Source: Gigaspora rosea
Lineage: Eukaryota > Glomeromycota > Glomeromycetes > Diversisporales > Gigasporaceae
Length of the DNA: 64,000 nt
Reading direction: 5' to 3'
NCBI GenBank assembly: GCA_003550325.1
Contig: QKWP01000346.1
Location: 88,596 to 152,595, forward strand
The first letter of the stretch is position 1; every line of letters starts with the position of its first letter. Positions 56,704 to 64,000 of this stretch are shown here, piece after piece. The notes under the pieces were generated by a model. The model made no database searches. It saw nothing but the letters and a program-made list of their open reading frames with translations, and was not told the DNA's origin. The position numbers and the translations under genes were made by a program.

Positions 56704-58181
56704 TAAAGATGCCTGACGAATGACGAATCATTCGTCATTGACGAATGACGAAACCATTTCGTCAGGTGACTTCCAATTGACGAATTGACGATTGACGAAA
56801 CCCCTGACTAGTAAGTTAGTGGTGTCCAAAAAATTTTGCAGGCACGTGATTTTTTTGTGCCACAAACCAATCAAATTTTGAGATCAGGTGTAACGTGAAA
56901 ATCAAAACAATCAAAACAAACGAATAAAGCGAAAGAATTAAAGTAATAAGTCGAGTGGTTAGGGTTTGGGTTAGACGCTTGGTTAGAGTGCTACCCATAC
57001 CAAAATTTTGCAAGGAATTTTTTTGTTAATGCGCAGTAGACGATTTCATAGACGAACTTTAAAGTTATTAGTGATTTTTTATGAAAAATCATAAAAAGCG
57101 CGATTTTTACGTTACACCTGATCCTAAAATTCAATTGGTTTGCGACACAAAAAAGTCACGTGCCTGCAAAATTTTTTGGACATCACTAACTCACTACCCC
57201 TGACGAATTGACGAAACCTATGACGAATTGACAAAACCTATGACGAAATCTGATGAGTTATATTCATACAAAATAGAGTTAATTACCGCGTTTATAAAAA
57301 TTAAGAAGTGTTTTAATAACCCGCAAAAGGGTCATATACAAAAGAATATAACCTAATTAACCTTTTAGGAAATTCCATAGGAAAAGTCGCGGTCAATAAC
57401 GATAAGAGCTAAAAATAACGTTGTTTTAACAGAACAGGCATAATGCATAATTAATAGCAGCGATAGAGAATCAATATAGGTTGGATAACAATATACATAT
57501 TAAGATATCCATTACATTCTCGTTATCCATCGTGATTTTACTTATTTACGAATAAAAATCAAAAAGGAAATTAAATTTTGTAAATAAACAAAGCGCGTAA
57601 AGATAGAAGTTTAGGGTTAAGGTGTTGTTGTTGAAGACTATAACGATAGATTGGTGCACATTATATTAAAATTTCGTTCCCATCATTTTTAATTAGTGCA
57701 CCAAGGTCGATTTAAACATTGGTTTTCAAGTATTTTCGCTTCTCTTCCCTCTTTCGCACGTGTTCGGAATCTATGTCGGGTTTATCCGGAATCAACGAAA
57801 ACAAACGCGTGCATATTCCGGACAACCCGACAAAAATTTGAACACGTGATGTGCGAAAGAAGAAAAAAGAAAAAAGCCAATGAAACCTTATAATGAAATA
57901 ACATATTTGAAACGATTTAAGGTTTAGTGTATCCAAGATCATTATGCTAAAGGGGTTCCTGAATCGATTTATCTAATTGTTAAAGGTTTGTCAAGGTTTC
58001 GTCAATTCGTCATATGTTTCGTCAATTCGTCATAGATTTCGTCAATTCATCATAGATTTCGTCAATTCGTCATAGGTTTCGTCAATCGTCGGGGGTTTCG
58101 TCAATCGTCAAGGTTTCGTCATGACGAAACCATGACGAAACCATTTCGTCATCGCTAAAAACATTTCGTCAAGCATCTTTA
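56704..58181. mobile_element. 1.08-kb hAT-like element with TTGACGAAACC arms, copy 2, with nested MITE
   Basis: Same element as 36421-37494, enlarged by the nested 56809-57196 insert and its duplication. Ends TAAAGATGCCTGACGAA and complement TAAAGATGCTTGACGAAAT. Flanked by a perfect 8-bp repeat GCGGCACA at 56696-56703 and 58182-58189. It is inserted into a unit of the 58-bp repeat family. The centre (57240-57960) has no transposase frame. Confidence 0.9.
56809..57196. mobile_element. hAT-like MITE, 388 bp, TSD CCCCTGAC
   Basis: About 50-bp inverted ends, TAGTAAGTTAGTGGTGTCCA and complement TAGTGAGTTAGTGATGTCCA, continuing to GCAGGCACGTGA. Flanked by CCCCTGAC at 56801-56808 and 57197-57204. 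The sister element at 36514-36522 has a single CCCTGAC at the same place, a related empty site. Confidence 0.95.
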
Positions 58182-58199
58182 GCGGCACATTCAACTCAT

Positions 58200-58768
58200 T
58201 ACATGCAACATCAGTTTTTATAACAACGAGTTCGAGCCCACGATATTGTGCTGCGCATTCAACTCGGTACACATGACAGCCTTAACGAGTTCGAGCCACG
58301 CTATGGTGCGGCGCATTCAACTCGGTTCACATGACAACATCAACGAGTTCGAGCCCACGCTATGGTGCGGCGCATTCAACACGGTTCACATGACAACATC
58401 AACGAGTTCGAGCCCACGCTATGGTGCGGCGCATTCAACTCGTTACATATGACAACAGGCAGGGCGTTAGGTGCTAGGTGCAATGAATGAGAGAGGGCGG
58501 GAGGGATGGGAGCCAGATTATAATCGGGCACCGAAGAGAACAAGTGACAAGACAAGCGAAGAAGGAAAGCACTGAGATTCACCATTTACTCCCACATGTA
58601 TCTTTATAATCTCTGCGTATCTAAATTATCATATGCATCTATAATATCCATTGCATACAATCATATGCTATTACCTTTTTCATATAAGCCTCAATTTCAT
58701 AAGCCACAAATCAGGTTATCCTCATGATAATAACCCTAGCGTGACTAACGTCAAAGCATAGGGCTATT
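58200..58768. repeat. 58-bp tandem repeat (four to five units) plus dispersed repeat copy
   Basis: AACGAGTTCGAGCCCACG units from about 58225 to 58450, then GATGGGAGCCAGATTATAAT through the hairpin region ATAACCCTAGCGTGACTAAC to CATAGGGCTATTA, where U4 begins. Same order as 53168-53592. Confidence 0.75.
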
Positions 58769-59722
58769 ACGCGTAATACAAATTTGATTAGGATTTACGC
58801 GAATATGTCAAAAAATCCTATATTGGTCATTTTTTGAGATATTCTTTTACTTAATTTACCTATACAATTTTTTTTTTTAGCTTGCAACATGATATATAAG
58901 GTTTCTGGAATTGAACCTATTTGTGAAGAATTTTTGGGACTTTTTTTATAGTCAGGATTTAGAGTTAAAAGACTTTATTGAGGACTCCAATGCTAGCATC
59001 AGCCACGGCAATAATTTATTATAACTGTTTTTCAAAAAGATGAGGAACGGTGCAGATCACCATATTACGGGAAATTCAAAGTTTTCAAGACCGATCAATC
59101 CATCTTTAATTTTATTACCGTAATTAGAATTTCCAAACTCTTTGATTTCTCATATGGTTATATTGAAATCAGTTTCCACATCTTTGAAAACAGCTACAAC
59201 TCAAATTAATTTCCACTTACTGTAATAAGTGGAATTCGAATTTTCTAACCAAATGAGTCAAATTAAAGTTCTATTGCAGCATATACCGATTAAGAATTTA
59301 CTTCAATATACAATATATAAATATATTTATTTTATATTTTGAATGTTATATATTACGGTAGAAATTGGATAATTTAGCATGAAATTATCAAAGTTTTTTG
59401 GGGAGCTTTTTTATAATTAGGTTAGGGTTTAAAGTTAGTTTTTATATGAGAAGAGTATAAGTGTAGTCTGACATGCTATATTTTTAAACGAGGACTCTAA
59501 TTCCAGATTAAGCCGCGACAATACATATTTATAGATATACAGTATATAGGAATAACAAGAATATTCTATTCTATGCCAACGTGTTTTGCCAGCTCAGTTC
59601 ATGAAAACTACTCATAATATAAAATTTATCAGAACAATGCAATGCAATACCTTAATTAGCATTTTTATCTCCGTACTAATACATAATTGTGATTGGTATC
59701 TAAATATTAGATACACTAAGAC
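58769..59722. repeat. Segmental duplication, 3' flank copy 4 (U4), partial
   Basis: Colinear with U1 from about 15985 (ATTACGCGTAATA) to about 16955 (ATTAGATACACTAAGAC). It begins at a dispersed repeat and ends exactly at the hAT terminus. No kinase part is present within the window. No gene. Confidence 0.85.
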
Positions 59723-59965
59723 TAGGGTCCGTAATGGGCCGGGTCGGGCCGGGTTTTCATAAACCCGACAAAATATTTTTAAGCCCGGCCCGGGTCAAAA
59801 CCCGTTTAGAAAATTCAGTACACGGGTCGGTCCGGGCCATGACGGGCTTTGGGTAAGCCCGGCCCGGCCCGTAGCCCGCATATATCTTAATTCTAAAATT
59901 TGAAAATTTATACTATGCAAGTCCAATTTAGTTAGCCACGAATCTAATTGTATTATCAATTATTT

Positions 59966-60199
59966 ATTACTGCTGATCTCAAAATTAGTGGGACAACGTG
60001 AAAAATTTTGTTGATCCGCAGTAATTTTCGGTAATTACATTTATCGAAAAAGTTTATAGTTTTTCGGTAATATAATTTCGGCCGAAATTATTATCACGGA
60101 AAACTATAAAATTTTTCGATAAATGTAATTACCGAAAATTTACTGCGGATCAACAAAAATTTTTCACGTTGTCCCACTAATTTTGAGATCAGCAGTAAT
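59966..60199. mobile_element. 234-bp near-perfect hairpin element
   Basis: ATTACTGCTGATCTCAAAAT at the left, the same as the complement of the right end, with arms of about 100 bp (through CGTGAAAAATTTT, TTGATCCGCAGTAA and TTTCGGTAATTACATTTATC). The apex is near TTTCGGCCGAAA. It lies between the hAT terminus and its gene. Confidence 0.85.
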
Positions 60200-61026
60200 G
60201 TAATATTAAAGCTACGAATTGCAATAATCTGCTGTCTTTCATATATATTTTATCAATTAATTCGCTGTATATGCATTTGTTCTTGTTTCAAGAACTACTT
60301 GTATCTGATATCGTTGGCTGCGAAGCCGGTTCATAGTGCATACTTTTTCTATCTAATGATGTTGAAAATATGGTAGCAATAATAGCTATTCCATAAAAAA
60401 AAAAAAAAAATCATTCATTTAATTATCGTTCTGGCCCCACTATTTCATACTGTTTAACCAGTCTTGACTGCATACTAGCATTTCAACCGCCTCCGAAGTA
60501 AGATTGGAACGATATTCATCGATTATTCTTCTAGCGGTACTAAAAGCCTAAAAATAAAGTATAAGTTAGCCTTATTCTTAAATAAAAATAACTATAAACT
60601 TGTAAGTTTAGTAACCGATTCAGAAGCCACGGATGTTACAGGAATTGCAAGAATGTCTTTTGCCATTGTTGAGACCGAAGGGTATTTTTGCGCATTTGCC
60701 TTCCACCAGGCTAGAACATTGAATGGCTCTGAACGTGAACGGGGAAAAAGCGGATTAGTAAGGTACTGTTCAAACTCATTCACCTCGCTTTGATTAAAAT
60801 CAGCTTCATTGTCTTCAAGAAAGGAATTGAAATCGTGCATTTCTTCATTCTCAAGAACGTCCGAAAAATTTTCTGCCAATGTAGTATTAGAATAAGCCTG
60901 ATACCGCAGGTATGTTGAATTGTAAATTGTCATAGCTCTATAATACAGTAATAATCGAATTAATATACTAAATTTGAAACAATAATTTTTGAAATAAAAA
61001 CAATATGTAGAATCTGCCTTACTGAA

Positions 61027-61192
61027 CTTAGCCGACATCACGCAACTAATAAAATGCTAAACTAAAATTAATGAAATAAATAATAAATTAGATAACTTAA
61101 AAATAACTCTAACAAAAACAGATATAAACGAAGTAAAAACAAGCATAGGCACCCTAACCCTAACCCTACTAACCTATGTGATGTCGGCTAAG
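61027..61192. mobile_element. 166-bp MITE in an intron, TSD TGAA
   Basis: Ends CTTAGCCGACATCAC and GTGATGTCGGCTAAG, flanked by TGAA at 61023-61026 and 61193-61196. Next to the right arm is CCCTAACCCTAACCCT (61152). It lies wholly in the transposase intron 60938-61223. Confidence 0.85.
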
Positions 61193-62396
61193 TGAAATGT
61201 TCGTTGAAGTGAAATAAGATTACCTCGATTTAATCAAAGCTAACTTTTCTTCAGCTTCGGTATGTGATAAATTAATCTTTCATTTATACATATAAGTTAG
61301 CAATGACATTTTGTAGCGGGGATCTAACATTGATGCAATGCAGTATGTATCTTTTGTATACGCCCAGTATTTATCAAATTTTGATTGCATTGGTTCAGAC
61401 ATTCGATAAAAAAAAAATCCGAAATTGGTAGAATTCTGTTCGAGGTGCACCCTAATTTTTAATAATTGAGGAAGAAAATTTGCAGTCGAATAGGTGCTTC
61501 CTGATATAAGATTAGTAACTGCATTGAAATATAATATTAATTGAAAGCCATATTCATACAAAATATACAATAATCAACAGTAAATATTTACCTTCATAAA
61601 ACGGTTTTAAAAAGTTACATAGACTTTCCACTCTTTCCCAATCTTCATCTGAAGGTATGATCAACTCAAAGCTGGTATCTCGTAATGACAAACATTCGAA
61701 TATATTCTTATAAGAGATAGTGGATGCAAGAATAATATACATCAAGTTCCAAAGGGTGATTAAGTAGAGGGTTGGTCACTGCCTCGAAACAAGTTCATTA
61801 CAGCACCCAATAATAAGATCCTCAAAAGTTTGCTCCCGACGTTCTGAGCTATATATCCATTTTACACAATCTCGAACCTATAATACCAATCCGTCGTGTA
61901 AGTAAGGCAACTCTCTTTAAACCACATCAAATATACTACCTCATATTTGTCCCTATAATACATATGCCGTGTTGATAACTATACTACAATATATTAAAGG
62001 AATATACCGAGGAACTTATACTATATAAGATACGAATAATTTGTTTAAGATTCAATAATTATTTTGTTTGGAGTTTTAAATATCATATACCATCTAATCA
62101 GGATGCTAAAAATCTACCACCAATTTTTGCTAATCTATTAAAAAGAATCTATTCGATTATATTTTCATATTTCACGGCTATTTGATTCATTTGGAACTAT
62201 ATTTTCATAATCTATCGCTACAATTTTGTATTCTGTAGCTTAAGTTAAATTTTTTTTTAATATGATCGTCAAATTCCTTATTTTTACTTTTTTATCGTCG
62301 TGTTGTTTTCTGAGGGTTACAGGGTTACAGGGTTACAGGTTTAAAGAGCAATCTCAATACTATTCGTACAATTAAAAATGGGTTAAGGTCTATACT

Positions 62397-62513
62397 ATTT
62401 AAATTGATATTGGTCATGCAACGATTAGTATTGGTTAATATATGCCGTGCAATAGCACATTTCAGCCAATCATCGTGATATTGATTATCGCATGATCCAA
62501 TATCAATTTAAAT
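62397..62513. mobile_element. 117-bp inverted-repeat element in an intron
   Basis: ATTTAAATTGATATTGG at the left and its complement CCAATATCAATTTAAAT at the right, extending to GTCATGC / GCATGA. It sits in the 752-bp transposase intron 61878-62629, which also has three GGTTACA repeats at about 62313-62340. Confidence 0.75.
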
Positions 62514-64000
62514 GCGGGATTTGTTGTGCTTACGTAATAACAAACAATAATTGGAAACCGGTGTGATTTAAAAAGAGTTGACTTCATAATACTAACAATC
62601 GACTTAAAAATATTAAACAATTTGCTTACCTTGTTAACAATATTCTTCACCATTTTAAGCCCGTCAACAACTATTAGATTTAAAATGTGGGCGCAACAGC
62701 GTTAATGTAAAAAGCTTCTATTTGCGATAAGTACGCCTTGTTCACTAAGTCTACACCTTATATCAGTTATTGCAGCATTATTATTGCTTGCATTGTCTAA
62801 GGTAATTGCCAATGTCTACAAAAACAATAAATATATCAACAAATATATAAATAAAAAACCTAATTACTTACTACTTACTCTAGACGTAATACTCCAATCA
62901 TCGAAGCATTCAAAAAGCATGTTGCTTATCATAATTCCTGTATGTTACGCAAAAACAGACCTAAATGCCATAATTAGTTTTCGAAGAATCCAATTGTCAT
63001 TGATGAAATGACCTAATAAAATTTTGTAGAGATATAACAATTGAATATATATAACAAAAAAAAGAGTATATTAATGAATGTATACATGTGATGACCATGT
63101 ATCCAGTATTTTGGATCGATGTCCACATATCAGTAATGAAACATAAATTTCCGGAAGCTTCATTTATCAACTTTTGAACTTTGATCTTAAGGTTTGTTAC
63201 AACTTTCTGGCAATCTTCACGTACCGTCTTTTCACCCATTACCCTAAAGTGTGGCTGCAAGTTATTAATGAATTTTAAAAAACCTCAGTGCTCAACTATG
63301 CGGAATGGGTATCTGTGCATTACAACCATATCTGCCAAATCCTGCTGGCTTGTTTCCTAAGAAAATTTGCAAGAAAATGACAATGTTTGTTGTTTTACAT
63401 TATTCTTAAGATACAAGCTACACTTTGTGTTTTTAAGATGGCGAATTAAAGAGCTTGTTCCATTGCTGCTATCATATTTTAGGGAATTTTTGCAATACGT
63501 GCACTGAGCAAGGTAATCTAACAAATTGCACACTTAATATAAATATTTACAAAAAAATTTTTTTAATATATAAAATATTAATTGTATCTATATTACTTGA
63601 AAGTTTGGTAAAGTGTTCCTCCGTAAAAACCCATGAAAGAACCCTGCCTTTAGGCTTTTTATTAGTAGTAAGGGTTATTGCAAAACTTTCATCTTTGTTA
63701 ATAGTTAGGTCGACACTTTTGTCTGCATTCTCATCTTCGCTAATGGTTAGATCGTCACTTTTGTCCAAAGAGGTGTCCTTGCTAATAGTTAAATCAACGC
63801 TTTCGTCTAAAGACATTGCTTTAGAACTTTCACTTGAACTTTCGATAATGGTTAAATCCATATTCATATTTCAAATTTTTTTTTTTTTTTTTTTTTTATA
63901 TCTAAATTATTTCCACATGTTTCTATTCCCATTTGGAATAAGCGATTAAAAAGCATGATCATTAGCCTAATGGCGAAACAAAAATTAAGATCGCAAAGAC

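Larger units (their letters stand above)
60440..63867 (-). pseudogene. hAT-family transposase gene, eight exons, six in-frame stops
   Basis: Minus-strand join 63867-63597, 63517-63086, 63012-62879, 62815-62630, 61877-61592, 61518-61224, 60937-60616, 60547-60440; every junction has GT/AG and phases agree, giving 678 codons with stop. Residues 1-75: acidic, with DLTI at 4-7, 25-28, 39-42, 53-56. BED zinc finger: W79, C96, C99, H117, C123. Then GYPF-like YPFRIVEH, ITDMWTS, GYMVIT, HFINDNW, ITLDNASNNNAAI, RCCAHILNLIV, FLKPFYE, MLDPRYKM, and the C-terminal dimerisation domain (LAWWKANAQKYPSVSTMAKD, ILAIPVTSVASESAFS, SQDWL). Stops at 63357, 63285, 62945, 62702, 61776 and 61280; no frameshift found. 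Two introns are swollen by inserts. Inactive as read. Confidence 0.88.
59723..64000 (-). mobile_element. hAT transposon, continues past the window
   Basis: Left terminus TAGGGTCCGTAATGGGCCGG followed by GGCCGGG/CCCGGCC strings to about 59878, a known style of hAT end. It interrupts U4 directly after ACTAAGAC (59715-59722), the expected 8-bp duplication; the second copy would lie beyond 64000. It carries a decayed hAT transposase gene on the minus strand and three smaller inverted-repeat insertions (59966, 61027, 62397). T20 and AT-rich DNA follow the transposase start; the right terminus is not in view. Confidence 0.8.

Noticed and set aside
58246..58585. Overlapping frames on both strands (RYGAAHSTRY; LAPIPPALSHSLHLAPNALP)
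   Set aside because: They follow the 58-bp repeat and the dispersed repeat, recur with them at 53098-53408, and show no protein-like conservation beyond the DNA repeat.

Overview
The window reads as nuclear DNA of an arbuscular mycorrhizal fungus of the Rhizophagus type (Glomeromycotina). This is an inference. The DNA is very AT-rich, introns are short with GTAAGT-like donors, and protein kinases with 34-residue TPR arrays, a Cys-rich linker and a DLG (not DFG) motif sit beside degenerate Sel1-repeat/kinase genes, all lineage-expanded families in these fungi. No bacterial operon, tRNA, rRNA or CRISPR array was seen.

Layout. 1-12.4 kb is a mosaic of transposon remains: inverted-repeat elements with readable target-site duplications, a degraded coiled-coil gene, a 1.8-kb foldback, a 2.2-kb TIR element carrying a Sel1-repeat fragment, and LINE-like remains. 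12.4-51.3 kb holds three tandem copies of one segment (plus a partial fourth at 58.8-59.7 kb). Each copy has a 3' flank (U, with an old Sel1/kinase pseudogene), a minus-strand TPR-kinase gene (G), and a 5' flank (D). U1/G1/D1 is about 12.4-25.0 kb, U2/G2/D2 25.7-39.7 kb, U3/G3/D3 39.7-51.3 kb. Only copy 2 keeps an intact kinase, and a 576-base assembly gap cuts its TPR region. Copies 1 and 3 are frameshifted. U3 is split by about 5.6 kb of foreign DNA that is mostly a degenerate tandem array; the same repeat lies inverted at 2.6-3.3 kb. 51.3-58.8 kb is a repeat mosaic with a second gap. 59.7 kb to the end is a hAT transposon, cut by the window edge, whose eight-exon transposase gene I could rebuild in one frame with six in-frame stops.

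Because the segment copies are paralogous, several small elements present in one copy have a matching empty site in another. This gives exact insertion boundaries and duplications of TA, TTA, 8 bp (hAT-like) or 9 bp (Mutator-like), and shows the duplication preceded a wave of insertions. Noteworthy: the hAT transposase N-terminus has four DLTI motifs in acidic context (SUMO-interaction-like), its decay is stops without frameshifts, and several unrelated small elements carry short telomere-like TTAGGG tracts.

All homology statements come from reading the sequence; no database was searched.
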